Assembly: GCA_030141605.1 (NCBI GenBank)
Contig: JAQGDQ010000998.1
Span: 1 to 64,000 of the forward strand
DNA: 64,000 bases
Direction of reading: 5' to 3'
From: Tubiluchus corallicola
Lineage: Eukaryota; Priapulida; Priapulimorpha; Priapulimorphida; Tubiluchidae
Shown: piece after piece, positions 13,201 through 25,976 of the stretch
How positions within the stretch are numbered: position 1 is the stretch's first letter
How the letters are laid out: the number at the start of each line of letters is the position of its first letter
Notes under the pieces: model-generated
Databases searched by the model: none
What the model saw: the letters and a program-made list of their open reading frames with translations, nothing else
What the model was told of the DNA's origin: nothing
Made by a program: the position numbers and the translations under genes

Positions 13201-16200
13201 ATATTTTTCCGTGAGCATCATACAGAAAAAGTATGTGTCTGTGCGGGCGCAGTGGAAACGCGGCCTTAGATATATTATAAATTACACTTTCTTTGTAATG
13301 CATATTTTTGTACAATACGTCGAACCCCATACGGTACAGTAGGTTAAATGCATACTTGTCATTACATACTTAGAATGCTAACTATAAAACGCCGCTATGA
13401 AACGGCCTCGTCGGTTCAACTGACTGACGGACAGGTATAATTAACGTCTGAGCACCTCTTCCATAGAGCTAGCATGAAGCACACTAAATTCTGGCGAAGT
13501 TATTTTAGTTTTTCTTTCGTGTTTTTGACGTTTTACTATAACAATTTGTGGAAGGCGATATCAGCTCTATGGCCAACATTACAATACTTACCGTTTTCAG
13601 CTCCCCTCGCAGAGACATTTCAATATAATTTAGTTCTTCTTTGGAGATTCTTGGGTGTTGTTCTGGTGTATCGTAAGCGAAAAATAACCAGAATATGAAC
13701 CAGGCAATTCCACATGAACCTAAAATTTAAACTTGTATCTTTACCTTTTCTGAAGCAACTTTAATTGTAATAATTGAAACTTTCAATTGCATTTAAAACT
13801 CTTTGCAAAACTAATCAATTTACAAAAAATGACCAGTTCAGTTATTAGTATTAGACTGACTTCATTACGACCTTGGGTGACGCTAAACGAATTTGCGTGA
13901 ATGTTTGTGGAATCCGTTGGGGCTACTTAGAGTCTTAGATGATCTTCAAAGGCAATTCGTAATCTTTTCAGTTTTTTATCAGCAGATGACGCCACGTACT
14001 TCGGAAGCAAAACACATACAAAGCACGTATTTCTTCCTCCAATGTAGGACATCTAACTGCAATGATTGCTTTAATTATATACATGTGTCTAATGTGGTAC
14101 GAATAGTAAATGCAATAGGTTTTTTAGCTTACACACCTTGATAACGTTCTATATGTAGTTAATGGTTGTTTACCATAATGGTATCTAAAAAGATGCCTCT
14201 GCAGATAAAATATTAAGACTTACCCATAACATAAAACACTGCAGGCCAGCCTGGCGAATCACATAAGAAACCCGATAATGGAAAAACGATGATATTACCA
14301 ACTTGAGAGCCTATAAAACAGTAATGGCAAAGCCTATTATAATACTCAAGACACACACGCATACTGAAGAACAGCTAGTTAGTATCTTATTAATGTAGTT
14401 GTTAAAGGAAGCCAAAGAATGTCTTATAATCCAATCGCTACTGTTGATATATGACTATATTCCAAAAATTTTCCAGCAAACGAAAGATTAACAAACCTAT
14501 GAAACTGAAAAATAGCCACGTTTTAATCTAGCTACTTCTTGTGGTAGTTAAAAATATCAGTTTTTTACCTGCATAGCTTACCTGCAATCGTAAAAGCTAC
14601 CAGTTTTGATCTTTCGTAAGGCGGTGCCCAATTTCCCCAAAACACGTGATTGGCAGGGAACACGACTCCCTGAAAAGAAATCAGTTTTCGTGTTAAGCTT
14701 AGGAAAATTTATAAATAATGAGAAAGTCAAGCTGACATAAACTTCACATTGAACATCACGTTTTATAGTCTAACAAGTTTTGAAAGATCTTTGGGCGGGC
14801 AACTACCGACACAAATTTCTTATTGCACTTGTTTAAATTACGAGAAAGGTTATTTTTTACGAAATTACGTACCTCTGAAAAGTAGAAAAGAAGCACTAAC
14901 GGAGAAAAGAAAATAGAAAGAAAAAGAGAGAAAAATGAAAAAAGAAGAAACAAGAGAAAAGAGAATAGAAAAGTCTGAGAAAAAAGAAAACAAAAACGAC
15001 AAGGAACATAGTAATATTACTGCTGCCTTCTGGTATCGAGTCGTTACAGTACTCCTGCTGACCTGCTACTACTGTCACTTGCTACCATTAATAGTGCTAC
15101 CACTAGTGCGCCAATGATTATGAAGATGGCAATGACACTGGCGACAACAACAAGGATGATAAAGCTGATAACTGAAGAGCTCATAACACCGATGACAATA
15201 AGAATGGTGATGATGATTGCGACGATGACTGTAATAATGGTGATCACGATGACGACAATGATGACGATAACCATGGTGATTACTATGCCGATGGTAATGA
15301 TGAACAGAGGTGCTGATATCGATTTTTCAGAAAGATGAAAGGCAAAGAAACGAGAACAAAAAAGCTGAAAATAGAGGGAAAAGAAATTAAGAAAGGACTC
15401 ACTAAAACAAGACGCAGTTAGCGCAGTTATTATAAATGCAAAATCTAAATAAATTTACTTCTCCAAGTCCTTGTAACACCCTGATAACAATAAGTGTCTT
15501 ATAACTGAAGTTAGCTGCAAGTGGGGTAAGCAGTGCAAGCACACTGACTACCAGCGTGGAGTAACCATACACAGCTCGTCCTCCAAACTTCAATGCAAGC
15601 CATCCACCTGGCATCTGCGTTACTAGGTAGCCCCAGAAAAACGAGCTAAAAATCAGACCTTGTGTTTGTTTGTCCCATACGAAACTTCCAACCTGTAAAT
15701 ATCAAGCTGTACTGTGCATGGTATGCTTTTGCATCTGCTTCTGCTTTTTTCTTTCAAAATAACAATTTCCACCGTTTATGACGTTAGAACCTTTCGAAAT
15801 ACAGTTCATCTTACGATACGGTATGCTTTTGACAGCAAGAAATAATACAAGAAAAATACTATTCTCTGATTAAACTCCATTTTTCTGTTAAAATATGTTT
15901 AAAATACAAGGTGAATAATAAGCGAACGGTATTACATGTGAAATTTACGCCAGGAGAAATTTGTTTCAGAAAGTTGCATTTCTTACAGAATGCGTGCTAG
16001 TTTTTTCGTCCTTTCCCAATGGACATTGTCCATACTTAGATGCGTTGGTGACCTGCTCGATCCCAGCTTGCTGCCTGACTGCCGTGTTGTTGACCATGCA
16101 GACCATGGCGACACTCATGTTGAACCTCAACAAGTACACGATGATGAAACCAAAGAAAGCAACGACAGCTAGACCGAATCTTGCGGAAAATAGCAGTGGT

Positions 16201-17346
16201 ACTAGAAAAAAACATTAGAAAAGCCACACACTAGTCAATACAGGAATTCACCATAAATGTAGACAACATGGTCTATTTGGTAGTAGGACATGTTAAGCAA
16301 TTGCTTCTTATATTTTCACCCTGGACATCCTTGCATGCAACACGCTGGCAGTTCGTGAATCTAGTTTCCCTCAGGTCTTTTATCTGCGAAGTTCTTTATC
16401 AGAAAATTGTTTCCTGTTAACTACAGCCGCCTCATTTCAACAACAACGTCAGCAACGGACGTCCTATGGGTCCTACCACTAGCGAGTTAATTACAAAATT
16501 TTGTTTTTCTGGTCCTGTAATAATGTTTCAAGTTTCCGGCAACTTGACCACTAAGTTTATCTGCATAAAAAATTGGTTTCGGAATTTAAACATCAGCAGC
16601 ATAAATATTTTGTACAGTTTTAGCTTCTACACTTCTATTAGTTTGCTATACGTGATGAATAGCGCTATAACGTTAAACGTTTCTTTTACGCAAAGAGCGA
16701 ATACAAAATTTTTATTTTATATTAAAGCACTACTCAGTACTTGCCTTTTGCTGGGCATTCCACATTGGTGTCTGGTGACTTTTTATCTTCCCCCATTGTT
16801 TTTTCATACACTACATATATGAAACACGACAGCAAATTCGTAAAATGCACTATAGGCTTTGTTAAAACAGACACTTGTTACTAGACGTCACGAAATGCCT
16901 GCAAATAGATGCGCAGATGTTTCCCATCAGTCAGATAAAATAATATATGAAATAATAACAGATAACATTAATGTTACTTACATAATGGGACTTGTAAAAC
17001 TGAATATTTCGGATGCCGTTTACTTTTCGGATACACTGAATGAATTCAATAAAAGATGTTTGACAGTCTATTTGATTTTTGGATTAGCAGAACAGCACGA
17101 ATTGCAAGCTCTATACACAGATACGTGTTTAGAAAATAATCTTACAGCTATTACATATACATTTAAGAAACATTTGTATTTCGAATGCATTCAATGTCCC
17201 GTTCATTTGTAAACGATTAAAGAAGCAGTTTTACTCACCTTACGTAGAATTGTATTCATATTTGTTGACGTATATGAGCGTCTACATGTTTTCTGTTCGC
17301 CACAAAAATATAGTAACTCCTCATTAGCCTTCACATCTGTTGTCAT
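10249..17346 (-). CDS. SLC17A5-like: SLC17 family anion transporter, sialin-like, 10 exons, 535 aa
   Basis: Exons in transcript order: 17346-17244, 16201-15987, 15692-15459, 14669-14582, 14310-14224, 13719-13592, 12302-12153, 11722-11590, 11203-10962, 10476-10249. All introns are GT-AG, all phases join, and the sum is 1608 nt. The start ATG follows an in-frame stop four codons upstream. TM1 carries VYLLRFNMSVA (R60). The next loop has N-glycosylation sequons at N72 and N87. MPGGW and KFGG follow in exon 3, then NWAPPYERSK (R204 aligns with the conserved SLC17 arginine, H192 nearby). Further blocks are GFYTLVTNLPTFM, DIAPRYGGIIFGLSNT and the end signature SGEVQDWA. Length is close to sialin (495 aa) with longer termini. 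The family moves organic anions across lysosomal or vesicle membranes; the substrate here is unknown, since sialin, VGLUT and phosphate-transporter branches share these motifs. Exon 1 is the least certain exon. Confidence 0.92.
11345..11515 (+). mobile_element. SINE-like repeat in SLC17 intron 8
   Basis: An A-box-like GACCGAGTGG is followed by a weak B-box-like TGTGATCAAATGAT. The 3' part TTGGATTCTGGTTTGCAG closely matches TGGATTCTGGCTTGCAG near 47740. I infer a shared tRNA-derived SINE family; borders are approximate. Confidence 0.4.
12477..13265 (-). mobile_element. PIF/Harbinger deletion derivative, 789 bp, in SLC17 intron 6
   Basis: Terminal inverted repeats of more than 30 bp begin GGCCGCGTTTCCACTGCGCC at 12477 and end in the reverse complement at 13265. 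A direct TTA flanks each end (12474-12476 and 13266-13268), the 3-bp target duplication typical of PIF/Harbinger. Subterminal copies of the TIR motif occur inside (for example about 13137-13152). The interior keeps a MADF-domain exon, the accessory protein such transposons often encode, but no DDE transposase, so it depends on an autonomous relative. Confidence 0.85.
12926..13058 (-). pseudogene. First exon of a transposon MADF/Myb-like protein
   Basis: On the minus strand an ATG at 13058 opens a frame with the MADF pattern VVHAVEIRPALYDKSNPKY followed by SHRDFTRQLWAEVA. It reaches a plausible donor (AAG|GTAGTA) at 12926, giving 44 codons plus one base. MADF domains bind DNA, and in PIF/Harbinger elements the second protein is needed with the transposase. 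Later exons are absent, so this is a remnant inside the 789-bp element, in the same orientation as the host transporter. Confidence 0.75.
15117..15305. repeat. Degenerate ATG/GAT-rich trinucleotide tract
   Basis: Imperfect GATGAC, AATGGT and GATGAT repeats run through SLC17 intron 3, downstream of a purine-rich AGAAA tract at about 14880-15000. They produce spurious Met/Thr/Ile-rich frames. Confidence 0.7.
16202..17243. other. SLC17 intron 1
   Basis: Two plus-strand frames of about 117 codons (16466-16822 and 16859-17212) lie here, antisense to the gene. Neither resembles a known family or has exon features; I treat them as chance frames. Confidence 0.45.
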
Positions 17347-18791
17347 TCCTTTACACTATTATTAGCCTGAATAACAGCGCATCCACTAAAACTTAGTTTT
17401 GTAACTAAATAGGCAAGGATGCAAACAAACGCATAGTTTTGCCTGGCCAGGATTTTAAATCGCAGACTTTTCGAAGCTTCATGTTGGCTTTCTTATGAAA
17501 CACACGAAACAAACTTGAAAGCGTTCATGATATTGCGCTAAACTGCACTTAACGTCTAATGGTTGCAAGTTATTTCAAGTTTAATAAATCGTGATTTCAT
17601 CATGAGATATGAGCGTCTTTACAATAGCCTACTATACGCGACATGTAGAACAAACACGTAAATTTTTAAATCTCGAAGATTCTACATTGATTATATTTGC
17701 GTTAATCAAACTATTGCCATATGGCAATATTGGATATGTATAACTAATGAAGGTTGTATTATTTAACACAGTCTCATAACTTCATTTCTTTGAAACGCGT
17801 GATGCTATGGCCCAACGTGCACAACGCATAAATTGATTTGGTTTTGAAGTGTGGAATGTTAACTGTTGTTAGCCTAAGGAAATGTAAATTAGAATTTTAC
17901 GTTTTTCGCGTTGCAAAAACTTATTTTAGAAACTAACCGATTGGGAAATTATAATAGCTTTCTGTTTTTCATTTATAAAAGAACAAAATAAAATTTATTG
18001 ACTAATTTTAAATCAATGTTATAGAGCAAGTAATTACTAATTCTCAATATGTATAAGAAAAATATATATATTCCAGCACAAAACTAGCGTAACCCTATAA
18101 ATTTAATATAACCAAAAGCTGTAGTACTACTTTGTTGTTCTGGCTTACAATGTTAATGGTTGCGACGCTGGTGAAGATGATGATGATGATGACGACAACA
18201 TTAGCCCAGTTGGGAGGAACTTAGTAGGGCAATCTTCCAGTTTTTGCTGTAAATTTAAAATTTAAAAGTTGAGAAATGTATTATTTCTGTGTCTGATAAC
18301 CGATTTAGTTTATCCAGAATTTTTCCACTGTAAAACTGGTGGAGTCATTTGTCCCACAAGTCAGCAGTGTTTTTAAGGCATTGCGCTTCAGCTTCCGCCG
18401 TGCAGAACAGATTGGCTCCCTTCCGTTTTCAAGCAATGCATGTAGACTGGCTCCCTTCGATTTTCAAGCAAAGCATGTAAACTAGCTCCTTCCATTTTCA
18501 ATCAAAACTAGGCCACTGTCTTTTGTCAAGCTAAAATTATGTTTCATAAAGTTTCTACCAATACATGATTAGAGATTAGTCACAGATAGTTATCTATAGT
18601 ATTGTATTTTTAAGACAGTAATATATATATAGGTATAGAATTGGTGTACTGAACTATATAGCACATTGCATTTATTTTATCTTTGTTGCTATCGATGTGT
18701 GATTTTGGTAATGTATTTTTGGACTATAGTTTTTTCTGGTTACCCAATATTATAGTGTATTTGACTCGAAATATGTAGAATTATAGTCATT
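17347..18791. other. Upstream flank of the SLC17 gene
   Basis: Presumed promoter side of the minus-strand transporter, AT-rich. No convincing TATA box or other regulatory site was identified. A Ser-rich minus-strand ATG at about 18215 ends at a possible donor, but its phase does not fit exon 2. Confidence 0.4.
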
Positions 18792-19033
<242 letters not shown>

Positions 19034-20500
19034 AATTGGTACAGTGCGAAGACTAGCTCCCTTCCTTCTCTGGAGTTTGTTACTGCCACCTCTTATGCCA
19101 GTATAGTGTGGTTGAAAATTTGAGTAACATTATGCTAAGTAAATGGCTTGATTTGAATTCCAACTGTTGTACCAGCAGGTTGATACAATTCACTTGAATT
19201 TGATCTGTCCTTTTTGCCCTACTAGTAAAATTCCCTTAAAAATATTCCCTGCTCATTAGTGTTGTGATATAATAAAAATATTTTGTGAGTAAACTTGCTG
19301 ATAAAAAAGGTAGCAATTTTAACTTCCGCAATAATGAATATCTAAACAAATTTTGAATGGCTTTTTCACTGACGTACATTCTAAGGCAGGCAGACCAAAA
19401 TGCCATTGAAAAGTTTTGCAATGAAGTGCTGAAGGAGATAATTCAGCTTTGTATGCTTGATTGTTATAACTGCAGAAAATTTAATATTTTACAGTTGCAA
19501 ACTTCATTCCATTACTCTTGTATGAAAACGAATGGGTGTCCCAAGCATGCTCGTGATGCTTCTTGCTTACACTTCAGCTTGCGTATAGCTGCATATGCGC
19601 GGATCACCTGAACATCTACTGCGCATGCGAAGCTTTACCTGGGTACTGAAGCCATTAACTGCGCATAGATCGTCGTATCTGTGTCTTCAGCGTGATGAGT
19701 CGCGTTCACCTGTGATTTACTGAGAATTCATTAGATACCGAGAAGAGCAATTTTTGTACTACAAGACGAGTAAGTAATTGATTAGAGATTTCCAATTGTC
19801 ATAATGAAAATATGGCATCAAAACGTAATCTGTTATAGGACGCAAGTTTCTCATTATTAAGCAAAAAGCGAGATTTAATCACTATTTGCAGCAGCCGCTG
19901 TGGTAGAGGCAGCATCAGGGGCAGCAGCCGCAATAACAGCAAAATCAGCATCAATAGTAGCAGTCAGCACAGCAGCAACGGCGGCAACAGCAACAGCATT
20001 TTAGAGCAATTAAGGTAAGCTTAAAACTGGATTGCCACCTGTGGGCTTCCTGACAAATTTCTGCTAACATAACGATCGTTATTTTACACAGCTCTGCGTC
20101 GTAAGCTGACAAAATTAAATTTCGATCAAACAGCATAGCAGTTCAATTTTATTGATACCTGGTTCAGTCATTCTTACACAAATTTCAACAACAGATGGGT
20201 AACTGACTCAACTGCATGTGTTTTGCTACTTCATTTACAAACAGTAAATAATAAATGAAGAATATAAATACAAATAAATTAGATAAAAAAGTAATACTAA
20301 TTAACAGCATGCAGTACCAACATACAGCAAGGTTTGATGGCAAGAATAGTTCAGAAGTAACATGCTTGGCACAACATGCTGGATGCCACATGTTCAAATT
20401 TTGTGAAAGGTTCATTTGTTTTTTCATTTGAGCCCGTGTGCATCGAGATAATGTAATTACTATAGATTTCTTCAGTTTCTAAATACAAGTTCAAGTTTTT
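19034..20500. other. Intergenic DNA with a CAG/CAA-rich tract
   Basis: A degenerate CAG, CAA and GCA trinucleotide tract spans about 19885-20000. No gene is recognisable on either strand. Confidence 0.45.
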
Positions 20501-20504
20501 GCTA

Positions 20505-20890
20505 GACATTATTATTATTATTTATTTTATTTCAGACATTAAAAACATAAAACAAAATAGAAAAACGCAGTTAAAACACAGCAAGTTAGTTTATAGAAAG
20601 ATTATTTACAAGTACATGTTAGTTAAAATGGATGTACATAAAATTCTTTGCCAGAGCAGACTTAAAAATATTGGAACGAAAATTGTATCGGTATTGTACA
20701 GCCGATTACAGACAACAATATTTTGATTCAAAAGCGTACTTCTGAGACTAAATGACAGCTTTTTACGTGTGCACCAAAAACTAGGTACACTGCAGCTAAC
20801 ATACATTTGGCTTGTACTACAACGACTGGGAAAATTAAAGAGCCTGCTGATGACATTATTACAGATAATGTGCATTCTCTCAATATTACT
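20505..20890 (-). repeat. Possible LINE 3' region, minus strand
   Basis: On the minus strand the segment ends with the same TGTCTGAAATAAAATAAATA plus ATT/AAT tail seen at 6217-6247. The sequence ahead of it has no recognisable RT, so it may be 3' UTR only. Confidence 0.35.
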
Positions 20891-21846
20891 GGGGACTATT
20901 ACAATAAAACTGTAGGTTAATCATTCTCAATTAAGCTCTGCTGGCGCCCAATCATCGTTCATTGTTTTCACACGCCCATACTCGTCTCTGTTCTTTGGGG
21001 ACAATAGGGGACATAAGCTGCAACTATTGCCAAATTAAGTTACCCTGCTAAGAAAAATGCTTAACTTTTCATTAGTTCGCCGAGAGAAGCCGTCATTGTT
21101 TCAGATTTTATTACAGATTGTCGATTGTCTGTATTGTCGATTGAAATTTATAGTGATTTTGGTGGAAATATAAAATCTAATTTCGTCTTTATATGAAGAA
21201 ATGCGCAATGCTTACATCTATGAGTTACTGATTTTGTTATTAATGAAATGCAAAAAATGCTAGTTTAACTTATGATTTTGCAAGTTAGATAAAGACAACC
21301 ATTTGATCAATTTCAAGAAAGGACAACTTAACCTAATGAGATTAGGCCGATCATATTACCCTGCTTTAAAACCGTCATATGGCGTACCTGAACAGAGGTA
21401 ACGATGAAATTTACACCTTCATATTGAAGTCCGAATTAGCAGTAATCTGTTTTTCTACTTATAAAGGTGGTTAAAAGGTGCCATTGGGACTTACGCCTAA
21501 CTCGGGCAAAATAGTCTGCGGAATAGAACAATCAAATTCACATGATTAGTTGAAATACGAACGACATGTTCAGATTTTCAAAAGTAAAAGAGACTTACTT
21601 CAATATTTTTTGTTACCCATTTGTCTTAAAACTAGGCTTAACTGACTTAGTTCCTTTATAATAATGACCCGACTAGGCACTCATGTCTATGCATTTTGTA
21701 GCTCTTTGAAACTTTGCCTCTGTACTCTGCTTAAATTGTAAAGCTAGTCAACGTTTTAATTTCTTGTAAAAATAACTGCTGCCTTGCAAATTCTGTGTAT
21801 GTAAAATTGTGTATGAAAAAGCACAATTAGTTTATCTGCTGATTAG

Positions 21847-22219
21847 TAGGGGTGAGCATAGAACGCTCGGATCGAATCGAACAAGTTTTTTTTAGTTCGA
21901 TTTCGATTCCAACCTAAAATCATAGATTCAAATAATTCAGCACTTCAACCACATACGTTCTTTATCATTAAACGTTTGAAACATCATGCAATTAACACAG
22001 TTTAGCTATGATTTCTATGCACAATTTTTAAACATTCGGTGATTTTATGGCAGAACAAAATCGAGCAATATGCATGGTCTTTGTAAGATCACTTTTTACT
22101 GATGGTTCGAAAACTTGTTCGCAAATCTTTCAAACTAAATTCGATTTCGAAATACTGAAATTCGGTTCGATTCATAAATCGAAACGAATTCACTTTGTGA
22201 TAGAGAATGCTCACCCCTA
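21847..22219. mobile_element. hAT-type MITE with 8-bp target-site duplication, 373 bp
   Basis: Perfect 13-bp terminal inverted repeats (TAGGGGTGAGCAT at the left, its reverse complement at the right) enclose the element, with further partial pairing of ATCGAATCGAAC-type sequence inside. The flanks carry an exact 8-bp direct repeat, CTGATTAG, at 21839-21846 and 22220-22227. An 8-bp duplication with this kind of TIR is the hallmark of the hAT superfamily. There is no coding capacity, so it is non-autonomous. Confidence 0.9.
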
Positions 22220-22389
22220 CTGATTAGACATAGTTGTTATGTTGTTTACTAAAGAGTTGTTCGACGTAAGCTGATGTGCCCGATAAACGTAAGCGTGCTT
22301 GCGTCACAACGGAGGCGGAACGATAGACCAATAAGCTTGACGTCAATTGGCTGTTGCCTTAATAAACCATTCCGATGTTTACTATCAAG

Positions 22390-22720
22390 ACGTGTTGGCC
22401 AAGATATGACAAAGATATTTCTGGTCATTAATAATTTTAACAGCAGAACCATTTAGAATCGCGTTAGAGCACAAGAGATCAGCGTATCTTTTAGCCACAG
22501 TTTTAAAAATACAATACAAACATTTGTCTTAACAGGATTGTAACAAATATCGTTTTCTAAAGTACAATTTTCTCATATATTGAGCAGATATTGAACCTGT
22601 GGAACAGAGGTAGCAAAAACACAAAAGTCGTCAGCAAACAGAAGTTCATGTAAATTCATGTAAAAAATATGCCGAAAGAATGCCACCTTGTTTCACGCTA
22701 TTAGAAACTCTTAGTCATTT
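22390..22720 (-). mobile_element. Non-LTR retrotransposon (LINE) RT fragment, copy 2
   Basis: The minus strand encodes an RT catalytic box, LFADDFCVFA, near 22615-22645. The nucleotide sequence aligns along its length with 6780-7140, for example the shared GTCATTAA and AGAACCA blocks. No intact frame remains. Confidence 0.72.
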
Positions 22721-24493
22721 ATATTATATTATATTAGTTATAATATATTGTTACCTGATTAGAGTAAATAAACTACGAAGACCACATTAATCTGAAAGTT
22801 GGCAACTTGTCTTGTGATGCAGCTTGTCAGGTTTATCCATAAACACAATATGCTTTATAAACCTATGTAAAAGCAAATTATATATAGGTAAGGTACTTTA
22901 GCGGAATCAAAACTCGTTACTGTTTACCAGATAAATGGTTAAGCAGGCGGACATTATTTCTTCTTACTATATATTTATAGTATGTAAATAAGTGAAACTT
23001 TATTTTGGACAACAATCTATAGAACCTTATTACGTGCTTTTAATTGTTGCACTCACAGCATGTTCACAGTCTCACGCACACGCGAAAACATTAGTGACAC
23101 TAACATAGTTTATATATATTGCTAGCCCTACAATAATTTTCCCTCGTAAATACAAATAAAACAAAAGTTAAGGGATAACATAATAATTATAATTTCCTGT
23201 AGAAAACACAATGTTCATGCACGAATAACTTTCTTTGCACAGCACACGCGTACGCGGTGCATGCCGTCGTTTATTACTACTGATTAGTTTTGCAGCTACA
23301 TGTACCTGAATCCAGAACCATCGTTTACCGCCTTTCTTTGAACCGTTATTATTCTATACAGCTGCCTGTGTGTTTGTGTGAGGTGGGAAACTCATTAGGC
23401 ATGGTTATAATTACTGTGGCCACCATAAATATAACATGCGGTCGCTTGCACAAATGATCCGATCATCGATTATTATACCTGATATTAACAAGATTTACTC
23501 TTAGAGGAACTGAATTTTGTCATACATATGCATGTGCAATTTACTACCATGCCAAAAGGGAAGATAATGCAATGAATTACTAATAACCCATGTCTCGTTT
23601 CTAGCAGATAGCTCGTTTTTGCAATATTTTTAAAAAAGGAAGACCGATCCGCTTCTTTTGTTTGAAAATTTGCATAAGGATATAGTATATTTAGCTGCGC
23701 TTACTTGTTTAAAAGACTCAAGTTAGTAGAAAAACAAATTTTTAGAAATTTAAATTATTTGCGCCATTGGCCAAGAAGCCATGACATTTGAGAAGCAATC
23801 TCAGCATGCGTCTGTATCTCAGAATAATGCTAAAAATTTTTGCTCTCTGCCGGTAATTTTTCGCCGAATTTTTGCAAAATGTAAATCCAAAAACCAAATT
23901 CGTCTCAATTTCTTTGCGGTAAAATGAGATGCAGTAGTTAGCATGCGAATTTAAAAAAAAGGCCAAGCCTGGCGGGAAGTTAGGCTTATTTCAGTGTTCA
24001 TGAAAAATGTTAGAAAGTTTCAGCAAATAAAGTGCGATCTGTAAGCACGAAATGTAATTAATAAAATAATTAAATGTAAGTTCATTTTGAACGCTCATTT
24101 ATCATCAATGACTTTATCGTTTGAATACTTGTTTCAAGTCATCTTTTGCAGAATATAAAAAATCAGTTTTATATAAATTATGGTAGTCAACCGATGTCCA
24201 TAATCTCATAATTGTAGGTATATGGCTATAAATCATGGTCATTATGGTTTTCTGGAAGGAGGAAATTCAAAACCTCTTTACGTCCTTAGTCTTCTGTTGT
24301 GTAATGTGTAAGTTATGCTTAACGTGAAAACAAAGTGGGATTGAATTGAATTGACAATTGACAGTGCTTAAAAACATTGTCGCGTTAATTCTGTCTGCCT
24401 GTAAATTTAGTTCAGTTCTGAGATGCAGTACGCGAAGATCAGGGTATACTTCTTAAGACGAGGGCCTTAGTGACAATCATATAAACAAATTCT
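22721..24493. other. AT-rich intergenic DNA, nothing recognised
   Basis: No exon, TIR pair or tandem array of note was seen on either strand. Confidence 0.45.
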
Positions 24494-25973
<1,480 letters not shown>

Positions 25974-25976
25974 GCC

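Noticed and set aside
16466-17212. Two 117-codon plus-strand frames in SLC17 intron 1
   Set aside because: No similarity to any family I know; antisense and AT-rich, within chance length.
18135-18220. Ser-rich minus-strand ATG as the SLC17 first exon
   Set aside because: Its donor is phase 2 while exon 2 needs phase 1; the exon at 17346-17244 fits exactly and follows an in-frame stop.
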